Shown here: piece by piece, positions 45,175 through 55,509 of the stretch
Position numbering within the stretch: position 1 is the first letter of the stretch
How the letters are laid out: each line of letters begins with the position of its first letter
Source of the DNA: Hyphomonas polymorpha PS728
GTDB lineage: Bacteria > Pseudomonadota > Alphaproteobacteria > Caulobacterales > Hyphomonadaceae
Length of the DNA: 64,000 nucleotides
Assembly: GCF_000685315.1 (NCBI RefSeq)
Contig: NZ_ARYM01000004.1
Coordinates: 1-64,000 of the forward strand
Direction: 5' to 3'
Notes under the pieces: model-generated
Database searches by the model: none
Told to the model about the DNA's origin: nothing
What the model saw: only the letters and a program-made list of their open reading frames with translations
Translations under genes and position numbers: made by a program

Positions 45175-45957
45175 ATGGAACTCAATTCTAACATCTCCGC
45201 CGTCATCACCGGTGGCGCTTCCGGCCTCGGCGCCGCAACCGCCCGCAAACTCGCCAGCTACGGCGTGAAGGTCGCTCTGTTCGACCTCAACGCTGAAAAA
45301 GGCGAAGCGCTGGCAAAAGAACTCGGCGGCGTTTTCTGCAATGTCAACGTCACCGACGAAGCCTCCGTCGATGCCGGCTTTGCCAAAGCCCGCGCCGCCA
45401 TCGGCCAGGAGCGTATCCTGATCAACTGCGCCGGCACCGGCAACGCCATCAAGACCGCCAGCCGTGACAAGAACACCGGCAATATCGACCATTTCCCGCT
45501 CGATAAGTTCAACCTGATCATCCAGATCAACCTTGTCGGCACCTTCCGCTGCATCGCCAAATCGGCTGCCGGCATGATGAGCCTGGACCCGCTGCCCTGC
45601 GGCGACCGCGGCGCCATCGTCAACACCGCTTCGGTGGCGGCTGAAGACGGCCAGATCGGCCAGGCTGCTTATTCGGCTTCCAAAGGCGGCGTTGTCGGCA
45701 TGACCCTGCCGATCGCCCGCGACCTGTCGCGCGAAAACATCCGCGTCAACACCATCCTGCCGGGTATCTTCAACACCCCGCTGCTGGCCGCTGCGCCGGA
45801 GCCGGTGAAACAGGCCCTCGGCGCGCAGGTGCCGTTCCCGCCGCGCCTCGGCAACCCGGAAGAGTATGCGTCGCTGGCGACCGAAATGGTCCGCAACAAC
45901 TACTTCAACGGTGAAGATGTCCGCCTCGACGGCGCCATCCGGATGGCTCCGCGCTAA
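45175..45957 (+). CDS. SDR of the HSD17B10 (3-hydroxyacyl-CoA dehydrogenase type 2) group
   Basis: 260 residues from ATG 45175, SD GGGAGGG. TGGASGLGAATARKL is the NAD loop, FDLNAEKGEAL fixes NAD preference by Asp, LINCAGTGNAIKTASRD and NTASVAAEDGQIGQAAYSASKGG hold the catalytic Ser-Tyr-Lys, and NTILPGIFNTPLL follows. The profile fits HSD17B10-like dehydrogenases of short-chain 3-hydroxyacyl-CoA and branched-chain degradation. It ends with a terminator, so it is not co-transcribed with the nitroreductase. Confidence 0.9.
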   Translation: MELNSNISAVITGGASGLGAATARKLASYGVKVALFDLNAEKGEALAKELGGVFCNVNVTDEASVDAGFAKARAAIGQERILINCAGTGNAIKTASRDKNTGNIDHFPLDKFNLIIQINLVGTFRCIAKSAAGMMSLDPLPCGDRGAIVNTASVAAEDGQIGQAAYSASKGGVVGMTLPIARDLSRENIRVNTILPGIFNTPLLAAAPEPVKQALGAQVPFPPRLGNPEEYASLATEMVRNNYFNGEDVRLDGAIRMAPR

Positions 45958-45978
45958 GCGATCCGCCGATTGACCAGG

Positions 45979-46012
45979 AAAAGCCCGCGCTTCCGGTGCG
46001 GGCTTTTTCTTT
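45979..46012 (+). terminator. Intrinsic terminator after the SDR gene
   Basis: AAAAGCCCGC (45979-45988) pairs perfectly with GCGGGCTTTT (45998-46007), 9-base loop, followed by TCTTTG. It lies 21 bases after the stop. Confidence 0.88.
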
Positions 46013-46087
46013 GCCCTTGCGGCAGGGGATGCCAGTCTCCTTATCCGCGCTAAAACAGGGTCAAACCGATACCAGGAGGAGTGGGCC

Positions 46088-46765
46088 GTGGAGTTTGAAG
46101 AGGTTGTCCGCAGCCGGAGGAGCATCCGGGGTTTCCAGAAGAAGCCTGTGCCCAAGGCGCTGATCCGCGAGATCCTGGAGCTCGCGATGCGGGCGCCGAC
46201 TTCGCTGAACTCCCAGCCCTGGAATTTCTATGTCGTGACCGGCGACGTGCTCGACCGTATCCGGAAGGGCAATGTGGAGCGCAATGTGGCCGGCGTGCCG
46301 GATAGCCGCGAGTTCCGGATGGGCCCGGCCTATCAGGGCGTTCACCGCGACCGGCAGGTGGAGATCGCCAAGCAGCTGTTCACTGCCATGGGCATTGCGC
46401 GGGAAGACAAGGACGCCCGTATGGATTGGGTGCTGCGCGGTTTCCGCCAGTTCGATGCGCCTGTCTCCATCGTCGTGACCTATGACAAGGCGCTGCATGG
46501 CGGGGATATTCCGCCCTTTGACTGTGGCGGGGTGGTCAACTGCCTCGTCAATGCCGCCTGGAACCGGGGGCTGGGCTGCGTAATCAATTCCCAAGGCATC
46601 ATGCAGAGCCCAGTGGTGCGGGCTGAAGCGGGGATTCCGGACGATCAGGTGATCCAGACCTGCGTGGCGATGGGCTGGCCGGATGAGAGTTTTCCGGCCA
46701 ACGCGGTCGTCTCCCTGCGCAAATCGGTGGATGAAGCGGCCACTTTCCTCGGCTTTGATGACTGA
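46088..46765 (+). CDS. Nitroreductase family flavoprotein
   Basis: 225 residues. The start is GTG 46088 with an excellent AGGAGGAG SD. Family marks are RRSIRGFQKKPVPKALIREILELAMRAPTSLNSQPWNFYVV for FMN binding, then FDCGGVVNCLVNAAWNRGLGCVINSQG and the C-terminal ETCVAMGWPDESFPAN-like VIQTCVAMGWPDESFPA. It should reduce nitro, quinone or enone groups with NAD(P)H in the cytoplasm. The substrate is unknown. The following thiolase gene has its own SD 98 bases later. Confidence 0.9.
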   Translation: MEFEEVVRSRRSIRGFQKKPVPKALIREILELAMRAPTSLNSQPWNFYVVTGDVLDRIRKGNVERNVAGVPDSREFRMGPAYQGVHRDRQVEIAKQLFTAMGIAREDKDARMDWVLRGFRQFDAPVSIVVTYDKALHGGDIPPFDCGGVVNCLVNAAWNRGLGCVINSQGIMQSPVVRAEAGIPDDQVIQTCVAMGWPDESFPANAVVSLRKSVDEAATFLGFDD

Positions 46766-46862
46766 AAACTGCGTTTTCCGGCTGCCCCCTGCCCCGGCGT
46801 GAGCGCTGGCGCGGGCCTGAATGGCCATTAAACTCGCGCTATCCATTCAGGAGGAAAACACC

Positions 46863-48038
46863 ATGGCGACAGCCTATATCGTAGCAGCGAAACGCACAGC
46901 CGGCGGCCGCAAGAACGGCGCCCTTGCCGAATGGCATCCCGGCGACCTCGGCGCGCAGGTTCTCAACGCCATTGTGGCCGAGACCGGCGTTGACCCGAAA
47001 GCGATTGAAGACGTGATCATGGGCTGCGTCTCGCAGGCCGGTGAGCAGGCTGGCCAGATCGGCCGCACGGCGGTGCTCGCCTCCAACCTTCCCAACTCCG
47101 TTCCGGCCGTCACCATTGACCGCCAGTGCGGCTCCTCGCAGCAGTCGATCCAGTTTGCGGCGCAGGCCATCATGTCCGGCACGCAGGATCTGGTGATCGC
47201 GGCCGGCGTGGAAAGCATGTCGCGCTGCCCGATGGGCATCAACGCCCGCGCCGGCAAGGTGTTCGACATTCCGACCGACCCGACGCCGCAATCGGTGAAG
47301 GAGAAGTTCGGCATCAAGCACTTCAACCAGTTCACCGGCGCTGAAATGATCGCCAAGAAATACGGCTTCACCAAGGAACAGCTCGACGCGTTCTCGGTGG
47401 AAAGCCATCGCCGCGCGGCGGCTGCGACCAAGGCCGGGGCGTTCGCCAAGGAACTCGTGGTCATCAAGGGCCGCAATGGCGAGGGCGCCGAAGTGATGCA
47501 CGACAAGGATGAGGGCATCCGCTACGACGCCAGCATGGAAGCGATGGCGAGCCTCAAGATCCTGATGGAAGACGGCGTCATGTCTGCGGCCAATGCCAGC
47601 CAGATCTGCGATGGTTCGTCGGCTGTCATGATCGCGTCGGAAGCGGCGCTGAAGACGCATAACCTCACCCCGCTGGCCCGCATTCACAATGTTACCGTCA
47701 CCGCTGGCGACCCCGTGATCATGCTGGAAGAGCCCCTCTTCGCCACCGACCGCGCCCTGCAGCGGGCCGGCATGAAGATCGGCGATATCGACCTTTATGA
47801 AGTCAACGAAGCCTTCGCGCCGGTGCCGATTGCCTGGCTGCAGCATACCGGCGGCGATCCGTCGAAGCTGAACGTCAATGGCGGCGCTATCTCGCTTGGC
47901 CACCCGCTGGGCGCTTCGGGCACCAAGCTGATGGCAACGCTGGTGCACGGCCTGCGCGCGCGCGGCAAGAAATGGGGCCTGCAGACGATGTGTGAAGGCG
48001 GCGGCGTCGCCAACGTCACGATCATCGAAGCGCTCTGA
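46863..48038 (+). CDS. Acetyl-CoA C-acyltransferase (thiolase)
   Basis: 391 residues from ATG 46863 with AGGAGG SD. Acyl-enzyme C89 is in TIDRQCGSSQQSIQF, the active-site His in NGGAISLGHPLGASGTK and the second Cys in GLQTMCEGGGVANVTI. It could degrade 3-ketoacyl-CoA or condense acetyl-CoA. The LGAQVLNAIVAETGVDPKAIEDVIMGCVSQAGEQ segment matches the degradative FadA/PcaF-like acyltransferases more than PhaA. It ends in a strong terminator. Confidence 0.93.
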   Translation: MATAYIVAAKRTAGGRKNGALAEWHPGDLGAQVLNAIVAETGVDPKAIEDVIMGCVSQAGEQAGQIGRTAVLASNLPNSVPAVTIDRQCGSSQQSIQFAAQAIMSGTQDLVIAAGVESMSRCPMGINARAGKVFDIPTDPTPQSVKEKFGIKHFNQFTGAEMIAKKYGFTKEQLDAFSVESHRRAAAATKAGAFAKELVVIKGRNGEGAEVMHDKDEGIRYDASMEAMASLKILMEDGVMSAANASQICDGSSAVMIASEAALKTHNLTPLARIHNVTVTAGDPVIMLEEPLFATDRALQRAGMKIGDIDLYEVNEAFAPVPIAWLQHTGGDPSKLNVNGGAISLGHPLGASGTKLMATLVHGLRARGKKWGLQTMCEGGGVANVTIIEAL

Positions 48039-48065
48039 TCCGGATACGGATTACACTGACTGGAG

Positions 48066-48100
48066 AAACGCCGGACCTGATTGGTCCGGCGTTTTTCTTT
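48066..48100 (+). terminator. Intrinsic terminator after the thiolase gene
   Basis: AAACGCCGGACC (48066-48077) pairs perfectly over 12 bp with GGTCCGGCGTTT (48083-48094), 5-base loop, followed by TTCTTTG. It is 28 bases past the stop. Confidence 0.92.
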
Positions 48101-48110
48101 GGGGGATAGC

Positions 48111-49319
<1,209 letters not shown>

Positions 49320-49377
49320 TCAGCATTGCGGGCGGACGGATATAGCGTGCCGCAGAGCTTGTAAAGCGGGCGGCCCG

Positions 49378-49845
49378 CTACTCCGTCTCGATTTCCGGAT
49401 GGCGCACCTTGATGAGCCCATTGGACACCATTGTCATCACCACTTCGCCCTTCTGATTGTAGACGGTCTGGCGCGCCTTGGAGAGGCCCATGTCCGGCCG
49501 GCTTTTCATGCGGCGCTTGGAGATGAGTTCCATCTCCACGCTGAGTTCGTCGCCGGGATAGACGGGCTTCACCCAGCGCAGCTCGTCAATGCCGGGCGAG
49601 CCGAGCGAGGCGGTCGGCTCACCGGTGCGGCCGGTTTCGACCATGATCCGCATGACCATGGCGCCGGTATGCCAGCCCGACGCCGACAGACGCCCGAAAT
49701 GGGTGTTGGCGGCAGCCTCGTCATCAAGATGGAAAGGCTGGGGATCATATTTGCCGGCAAACTCGATCACCTCTTCGCGGGTGACCGTGTAGGTGCGCAC
49801 GCCGCGCGTCACCGTGCCGACAACCAGATCTTCGTAATACTTCAT
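49378..49845 (-). CDS. MaoC-family dehydratase
   Basis: 155 residues from ATG 49845 (MKYYEDLVVGTVTRGVRTYTVTREEVIEFAGKYDPQPFHLD). The hydratase signature FAGKYDPQPFHLDDEAA carries the catalytic Asp and His of the hot-dog R-hydratase fold; the segment GSPGIDELRWVKPVYPGDELSVEMEL is the usual following region. It probably hydrates a trans-2-enoyl-CoA. A longer frame upstream to 49983 reads as non-coding. No operon partner is close. Confidence 0.88.
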   Translation of the reverse strand: MKYYEDLVVGTVTRGVRTYTVTREEVIEFAGKYDPQPFHLDDEAAANTHFGRLSASGWHTGAMVMRIMVETGRTGEPTASLGSPGIDELRWVKPVYPGDELSVEMELISKRRMKSRPDMGLSKARQTVYNQKGEVVMTMVSNGLIKVRHPEIETE

Positions 49846-49943
49846 CGCCCTGCCCTGCAATTGAACCACCTCTTTCCTGAAGCGGGCGGATCGGCCCATG
49901 GCAAGTGTGACGCCGGGGAACCGGGCGGGGCCCGCACGGCCAA

Positions 49944-49969
49944 GCCCGCTCCAAGGGGATGGAGCGGGC
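49944..49969. terminator. Strong hairpin downstream of the VWA gene
   Basis: GCCCGCTCC (49944-49952) pairs perfectly with GGAGCGGGC (49961-49969), 8-base loop. It is 61 bases past the VWA stop in its direction; there is no U-run after it. Confidence 0.4.
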
Positions 49970-50029
49970 CGCCTCTCTGCCAATTTGCATTGCCGGGGGA
50001 AGCCGGACGAAACCCGCAGAAGCTGGTCC

Positions 50030-50788
50030 CTAGTTTCCGGTGCGCTGTTTCACGCCTTCTTCATCGGCAGCGGCGCGGTCTTCGGCGCTGAACTCCACCG
50101 CCGGGGCAGCGCCCTTGCCATAGGCGCGCGCCTTCTGGGCGAGGGCGTCCATCGACTCGTTCATGCGGCCCTGGCCAACCGCCATCGTCTTGGACGACGA
50201 CATGCCGACGGACTGCGCATCGCCGAAGCTGGCAAATTCGGCGCCGAGGAACACGACCTCCCAGCCGCGTGCCTGCGCCCGGTCCAGCGCGGCCTTGGCG
50301 CCTTCGCGGGTGAATTCCCGCGAGGAGTTTTCCAGGCCATCGGTCATGATGACGATGACCGCCTTTTCCGGATTATCTGCTTCGGCGCGGGTGATGATCT
50401 TGCCGATGGCATCAAACAGCGGGGTCATGCCGCGCGGGCTGGCCTCGTCATTGGTGACGCTCTTCCAGGCAGAGGGGTCTACCTTGTCGCGCAGCACATC
50501 GAACTGCATGCCGTCCTGATAGTCGAAAACGGCGACGGTCACGGCCGTCTTGATATCCGCCCCGGCAATCTCTGCCCCCGGAGCATCTGCCGCGAAGCTC
50601 TCGGCATAGGCATTTACCGATGAGAGCGCTTCGTCCCAGATGTTGGACATCGACCCTGTACGGTCCAGCAGGACATAGGATTGGACCGTCTCCGGCTTGG
50701 ACGGCTTGAGAGGCACGACCTTGGCAGAAGCGGTGGCGGCGAGAGCTGCGCCGGCGGCGATGGCGAGGATGGAATGAATGAGTTTCAT
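50030..50788 (-). CDS. Exported VWA-domain protein
   Basis: 252 residues with a signal peptide (MKLIHSILAIAAGAALAATASA, cleavage after ASA). The von Willebrand A fold spans ~30-220, with MIDAS residues in LLDRTGSMSN (DxTxS in place of the usual DxSxS), the Thr in RGMTPLFDAIG and the Asp in VIVIMTDGLENSS. It would bind a divalent cation and a partner in the periplasm. Position is monocistronic; function is unknown. A cytoplasmic VWA-MoxR role is excluded by the signal. Confidence 0.86.
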   Translation of the reverse strand: MKLIHSILAIAAGAALAATASAKVVPLKPSKPETVQSYVLLDRTGSMSNIWDEALSSVNAYAESFAADAPGAEIAGADIKTAVTVAVFDYQDGMQFDVLRDKVDPSAWKSVTNDEASPRGMTPLFDAIGKIITRAEADNPEKAVIVIMTDGLENSSREFTREGAKAALDRAQARGWEVVFLGAEFASFGDAQSVGMSSSKTMAVGQGRMNESMDALAQKARAYGKGAAPAVEFSAEDRAAADEEGVKQRTGN

Positions 50789-50868
50789 GCGGGCGTCCCT
50801 TCCCAGTTGCGTGTGGGGAGAAAGCTGCGCCCCGAATGCGGCACGTCTGTGTCACGATTCAGGAATAG

Positions 50869-50904
50869 AAAAGGAAAAGGGCCACCTTTTGAGGGGCGGC
50901 CCTT
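50869..50904 (-). terminator. Terminator after the desaturase gene
   Basis: On the minus strand AAGGGCC (50904-50898) pairs with GGCCCTT (50883-50877), followed by TTCCTTTTC. It is 44 bases past the desaturase stop. Confidence 0.7.
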
Positions 50905-50948
50905 GTGAAACTGAACAGGCGTTCAGACTGAGGCGTTCCGGGAACGGA

Positions 50949-51839
50949 TCACGCAAATCGCGGCGCGATCTTCAGATCCTTCACCCAGCCGATTTTCTCA
51001 AGGAAGAGGAGGACCGTGCCATTATAGTCGACGATCCGGTTCCAGATGCCCTTGCGCGGACGATGCAGCGCGCTTTGCGGCTCGTCATGGTGGTGATCGT
51101 GGAACGCTTCCCCGCCGGTCAGCAGCGCCATCATATGGTCTGCCCATACCGGCGTCTTGAGATGGCCGAGTACGTTGATGCCATAGACGGTGGCGTGGAA
51201 CTGGATCGCGCGGCCGATCACGACACTGGCATGCAGCAGCGCGGTGAGCACCAGGGAGCCCCCTGCGGCCCAGACGATCAGATAGATCACGGCGGGAATG
51301 ACGAAGTGGATGACAATGCTGATCTCGTTATAGAACCGGTCCATCCACACGATGACGGGATGCTGTTTCAGCCAGGCCGCCATCGGGCGGGCGGTGTCTT
51401 TCCGGTCGCGGAAGAGGATCCAGCCAACCCAGGCCCATCGTTTGGACTCGAAGGGGTTGTGCGGGTCGCCCGGGCCATCGGCAAAGCGGTGGTGCTGGGA
51501 GTGGTAGTTCACCCAGTCGCGCAGATTGCCCTGCATGGCGATGATGATGTTGAGCATGGTCAGCACCTGGGCGGGCCATTTCATTTCCCCGGCGCGGTGC
51601 TGCAGGATGCGGTGCATCGGCCCGATGCCGAGATTGCACCAGAATACCGAAAAGGCGATCACGGCGCCGGCCACCGGCAGATACCACCAATGGAAGGTCA
51701 GCTCGCTGACAAAGATGCCCAGCAGAACCATGGTGGTGAACAGAGCCACCCCCAGGACGGGGTAGCCAAAGGCCGAGAAGAAGCTCGGGATATCGAAGGT
51801 TTTCCAGTTTTTTGGGATCGCGGCGGAACGCGGGGTCAT
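50949..51839 (-). CDS. Acyl-CoA/acyl-lipid fatty acid desaturase (delta-9 type)
   Basis: 296 residues. All three histidine boxes of membrane di-iron desaturases are present: HRILQHRAG, NYHSQHHRFADG (HxxHH) and EAFHDHHHDEP (HxxHH-type). Four membrane segments lie in two pairs (YPVLGVALFTTMVLLGIFV, WWYLPVAGAVIAFSVFW; IVIHFVIPAVIYLIVWAAGGSLVL). It introduces a cis double bond, usually at C9, into C16-C18 chains in the inner membrane. It is a single gene with its own terminator. Confidence 0.93.
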   Translation of the reverse strand: MTPRSAAIPKNWKTFDIPSFFSAFGYPVLGVALFTTMVLLGIFVSELTFHWWYLPVAGAVIAFSVFWCNLGIGPMHRILQHRAGEMKWPAQVLTMLNIIIAMQGNLRDWVNYHSQHHRFADGPGDPHNPFESKRWAWVGWILFRDRKDTARPMAAWLKQHPVIVWMDRFYNEISIVIHFVIPAVIYLIVWAAGGSLVLTALLHASVVIGRAIQFHATVYGINVLGHLKTPVWADHMMALLTGGEAFHDHHHDEPQSALHRPRKGIWNRIVDYNGTVLLFLEKIGWVKDLKIAPRFA

Positions 51840-52072
51840 TTCAGTTCAGTCCTCTTCAGGCCGGCCAGATCTGGCGCGGCAGTCCCCCATATAGGTACGG
51901 CAATCTCGCTTTGGCTGCCTTAAGACAGGATTAAGACGTCTCGGGCTGCGGTTAAAGTTGTAATTGCGTCTCAACTGCGTTCCTTACGCGAGTGTGATCG
52001 CGGCGCCGCAAGACAGGTGACGGCGCGGGGGCCGATCCGCTATGCGTGGACGGGACGGGATAAGGGGCTGAC

Positions 52073-53287
52073 ATGGCTGACGAACGCCATCTGAAGGAAT
52101 TGCAGCGGGTGGCCGAATTGCTGGGCCTGGAAGACGAGGTCAGCCAGGACACGTCCGAAGCGCGCCTCCCCTGCCCCTTGCATGAGGAATGTGTAGCCTC
52201 GGGCGACAACAACCTCATCCTGAACTGGCAGCGCCACACCTATCTCTGCGCCGGCACCGGAGAGAGCGGCCCTCTGCGCGACCTCGTCAAACAGCTTGAA
52301 GCCATCCGGGGGAGCCATCTTCTGCCCGCGCTCCGGGGTGAAACGCTTCCGGAACGCTCTGCGCCTGCCTCTTCTGCAGGCCCGATTGATGCGGAGTTTA
52401 CCGAAGTCACTCGCGCGGCCAATCCGGTTTTGAAGACCGAAGCCAAGGTGTTGCAGCTCAAACCCGAGCAGAAGCTGCCGGCGCCTGAAGAGATCCAGGC
52501 GGAGCGGGCTGAACGCCTTGCTGCGCTGAAGGCGCAGCAGGCCGAGAAGCGCCGGGGGCGCAGTGAGCGGGTCATCATCGGCGCCCTAGCCCTGATCTTC
52601 CTGCTGGCCGGGCTCGCCGCAGCCGGCCTGTCAGGCTTTGCCAATTATCAGGCCTTCTCCTCGACCGTGACCGACCCGATGCAGGGGCGCATCTGGGGCT
52701 GGGCGGGGGTGATCGCCGCGATCATCTCCTTTGGCGGCTTCACCTTCGTCTACTGGCACGGGGCCAATCGCCGCTTCAAGGAAGCTGCCCGCGCGATGAT
52801 CTTTGCCGCCGTTGGCGCCGGCGCCTCCATTCTGGGCACCGAGATCTACATCCGCGGCAATGCCGAAGCCTCGGCAGCAGCGGTGGAGACGGCCAGTTCC
52901 AACCGCGCGGTTCTGGAATCCCAGATTGCCGACTGGCGCCGCCAGCTGGAGGGCATTCCGCCGGAAACCCGGTCGGTTGAAGGGCTGGAAGCCTATATTT
53001 CGGAAGTCGAGCGCGTGGGGCGCACCGATCAGAAACCCTACCGGGACGCGCAGAATGAACTGGGCCTCGCCAAGCGCCGGGACGAGCTTACCGCGCGGAT
53101 CGAGGCGGCCAATGCCGAACTCCTCGGCCAGGGCTCCGGCAATATCCTGCTGCAGGCGGAGCAGCGCGCTTCCCTGCCAAGCTGGCTGTTTGCGGCGCTG
53201 CTGGAACTCTTCTCCAGCCAGGCAACATCGATTGGCTTTGTGGCGCTTCTTCTGCTGGCAGGGGGCCGGCAGAAGGCTGAAGACTAG
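52073..53287 (+). CDS. Unclassified membrane protein with N-terminal primase-like Cys/His motif
   Basis: 404 residues. Residues ~30-75 read LPCPLHEECVASG ... HTYLCAGTGESGPLRDLVK, which follows the CHC2 zinc motif of DnaG-type primases (CPFH...YHCFGCG-SGD), but the fourth Cys is replaced: CAGTG for CFGCG. C34, H37, C40 and C59 remain. A charged Ala/Glu/Gln helix (~135-163) leads into three hydrophobic segments (~166-262), then a 100-residue coiled coil and a last membrane helix (~370-395). No primase core is present. Its stop overlaps the epmB end by 4 bases (convergent). I do not recognise the family. Confidence 0.75.
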   Translation: MADERHLKELQRVAELLGLEDEVSQDTSEARLPCPLHEECVASGDNNLILNWQRHTYLCAGTGESGPLRDLVKQLEAIRGSHLLPALRGETLPERSAPASSAGPIDAEFTEVTRAANPVLKTEAKVLQLKPEQKLPAPEEIQAERAERLAALKAQQAEKRRGRSERVIIGALALIFLLAGLAAAGLSGFANYQAFSSTVTDPMQGRIWGWAGVIAAIISFGGFTFVYWHGANRRFKEAARAMIFAAVGAGASILGTEIYIRGNAEASAAAVETASSNRAVLESQIADWRRQLEGIPPETRSVEGLEAYISEVERVGRTDQKPYRDAQNELGLAKRRDELTARIEAANAELLGQGSGNILLQAEQRASLPSWLFAALLELFSSQATSIGFVALLLLAGGRQKAED

Positions 53288-54336
53288 TCCCTCTGCGCAC
53301 CCGGCAGGGGGTGGAAAGCCTCATCCCTGCCGCGAAGGCGAAACTCATCACCGCGGCGCTCGATGTCCGGCAGGTTCATGACCGCCTTGGAGACGCCGCC
53401 GGGAATATCGGCCACATAATGAGGGGTGGCGAGCCCTGTGAGCTCATCGCGCAGGCGGCGCACCAGCGCCTGCCCTTCTTCCACCGGCACCCGGAAATGC
53501 GATGTGCCGGGCGCAGCATCCAGCTGATGCAGATAGTAGGGCTTGATCCCTGCACTGAGGAAAGCGCGCATCAGGTCTGCCAGCGCCTCGAAACTGTCAT
53601 TCACCCCGCGCAGCAGCACGGACTGGGACACAAGTGAAATGCCCGCCTGCGCAAGGCGGCGGATGGCAGCGATGGCCTCGGGGGTAAATTCCCGCGCATG
53701 ATTGGCGTGAACGGCCACGAAGATGGCCTTGCTCCGCCCCCGGATCGCCTCGACGAACTCCGGTGTGATCCGCTCCGGCGTGGTTACAGGCACGCGGGTG
53801 TGCCAGCGGATAAGCCTGACATGCTCAATCGCTTCGAGGCGGCGCGTGATCTCGCCCGCGCGCGCCGCTGACAGAACCATGGGGTCACCCCCGGTGAGGA
53901 TGACCTCAAATATTTCCGGCCGCCCGGCAATATAGGCCAGGGCTGCGTCAAGTTCGGCCTTGCCCAGCGGGGCACCCTTTTCCGGCCCCACACGCTCACG
54001 CCGGAAACAGAACCGGCAATAGACCGGACAGGTCGAGGTGATCTTCAGCAGCCCCCGGTCAGGATAGCGATGCACGATCCCCGGCACCGGGCTGTGGGCC
54101 GCGTCGCCGATGGGGTCTTCGGTTTCGCCCGGCAGCGCGTTCAGTTCTTCCCCGGACGGAACATATTGCCGGCGGACAGGATCGTCCGGATCATTCCGGT
54201 CGATCAGCGCGGCCAGCGGCGCCGGCAGGGCGATCACATATTGCGCCGCCACGCGGGAAAGGACCTCCACCTCATCGGCCGCAATGAGACCCGCCGAGAG
54301 AAGGTCATCCGGGCTGCGGAGGGTGACCGGTTTCAT
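53284..54336 (-). CDS. epmB: EF-P beta-lysylation protein, lysine 2,3-aminomutase-like
   Basis: 350 residues, a radical-SAM, PLP aminomutase that turns (S)-alpha-lysine to (R)-beta-lysine for EF-P. The [4Fe-4S] motif is STCPVYCRFCFRRERVG (CxxxCxxC). PGIVHRYPDRGLLKITSTC, ILTGGDPMVLS and HTRVPVTTPERIT are KamA/EpmB marks; the PLP lysine lies in ADIPGGVSKAVMNLP. Position beside epmA and efp settles EpmB over a catabolic aminomutase. It overlaps epmA by 4 bases (ATGA). Confidence 0.93.
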   Translation of the reverse strand: MKPVTLRSPDDLLSAGLIAADEVEVLSRVAAQYVIALPAPLAALIDRNDPDDPVRRQYVPSGEELNALPGETEDPIGDAAHSPVPGIVHRYPDRGLLKITSTCPVYCRFCFRRERVGPEKGAPLGKAELDAALAYIAGRPEIFEVILTGGDPMVLSAARAGEITRRLEAIEHVRLIRWHTRVPVTTPERITPEFVEAIRGRSKAIFVAVHANHAREFTPEAIAAIRRLAQAGISLVSQSVLLRGVNDSFEALADLMRAFLSAGIKPYYLHQLDAAPGTSHFRVPVEEGQALVRRLRDELTGLATPHYVADIPGGVSKAVMNLPDIERRGDEFRLRGRDEAFHPLPGAQRD

Positions 54337-55376
54337 GGGCGGGGCGTCTCTGCCAGGGCGGGCGGCGTCCAGAGCACATCCTGGATGGCGCCCGCCCCGC
54401 TTGCCAGCATCACCAGCCGGTCAAACCCGAGGGCGACGCCGCTTGCCTCCGGCATCGCGGCAACGGCTGCGATAAAATCCCGGTCCAGAGGATAGCGCTC
54501 GCCATACACCGCCTCCTTGAGGTCCATTTCGGCCTGCTGGCGGATCATCAGCTCGCCGGCATCAGTGAGTTCGCGGTAGCCATTGGCGAGTTCGACGCCG
54601 CAGGCATAGAGCTCAAACCGTTCAGCAAAGCGCGGATCATCCGGCGCTGGCCGCGAGAGGGCCGCCTCGCTGAGCGGGTAACGGTGAAGGAAGGTCAGCC
54701 GCCCCATGCCCAGATGCGGCTCAATCTTGGTAACGAGGATCGCCGAGAACACATCCGTCCAGGTCGCCCCCTCCGGCACACCGAGGCCCGCAGAGAGCGC
54801 GGCGCGCCGGAACGCGGCGGCGTCTTCCAGATGAAGGGCAAGGTCGATCCCCGCATACCGGTCAAACGCCTCGGCAAGGGTCAGCCATTCGGGATCGGCG
54901 AAGGGGTCGCAGGTCTTTCCCTTCCAGACGAGCTGAGGTGTGCCCGCCGCCTCGGCGGCCAGTCTGGCGATGACGGCGCAGTCGTCCATGACATCGGCCA
55001 GAACCGCGCCTGCCCGGTACCATTCCAGCATCGTGAATTCGGGCGCATGCCGGACGCCCTCTTCCCGGTTGCGGTAGGCGCGGGCGAAATCGAAGATGCG
55101 CGTTTCGCCCGCCGCCAGCAGCTTCTTCATCGCAAATTCTGGCGAGGTATGGAGGTAAAGTGTCCGTATTTGTCCGCCTTCTGTCACGTATTGCGTCTGG
55201 AAGGCGTGCAGATGGGCCTCATTTCCGGGGGAAGCGACCAGCGCGCCGCATTCTGTCTCCAGAAAGTCCTGCGCCTCAAACCAGCTGCGCAGGGCAGACT
55301 TGATCCGCCCGCGGGCCAGAAGATGGCGGCGGCGGCGGGCATGCTGCTCAGGACTCCACCACGCAGAAGCTTCCAT
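54333..55376 (-). CDS. epmA: EF-P--(R)-beta-lysine ligase, LysRS-like
   Basis: 347 residues from ATG 55376 (MEASAWWSPEQHARRRR). It is a truncated class II lysyl-tRNA synthetase without the anticodon-binding domain: LYLHTSPEFAMKKLLAAGETRIFDFARAYRNREEG is motif 2, and EASGVALGFDRLVMLASG motif 3. It attaches beta-lysine to the EF-P lysine. Three EF-P-modification genes sit together: epmB (4-base overlap) and efp, divergent after 133 bases. EpmC is not in the window. Confidence 0.94.
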   Translation of the reverse strand: MEASAWWSPEQHARRRRHLLARGRIKSALRSWFEAQDFLETECGALVASPGNEAHLHAFQTQYVTEGGQIRTLYLHTSPEFAMKKLLAAGETRIFDFARAYRNREEGVRHAPEFTMLEWYRAGAVLADVMDDCAVIARLAAEAAGTPQLVWKGKTCDPFADPEWLTLAEAFDRYAGIDLALHLEDAAAFRRAALSAGLGVPEGATWTDVFSAILVTKIEPHLGMGRLTFLHRYPLSEAALSRPAPDDPRFAERFELYACGVELANGYRELTDAGELMIRQQAEMDLKEAVYGERYPLDRDFIAAVAAMPEASGVALGFDRLVMLASGAGAIQDVLWTPPALAETPRP

Positions 55377-55509
55377 AAGGCCTGTTCCTGGGGTCAAAAG
55401 TCTGCCGTAAACTGCCGGGCCGAAATGAAAAGCGACAGCATTCGGCTGGCCAAATGGCGCGGAGGCGGTATATAGCGGCCCTTTCGCTCTCGCAACTCAG
55501 GAACACCCC

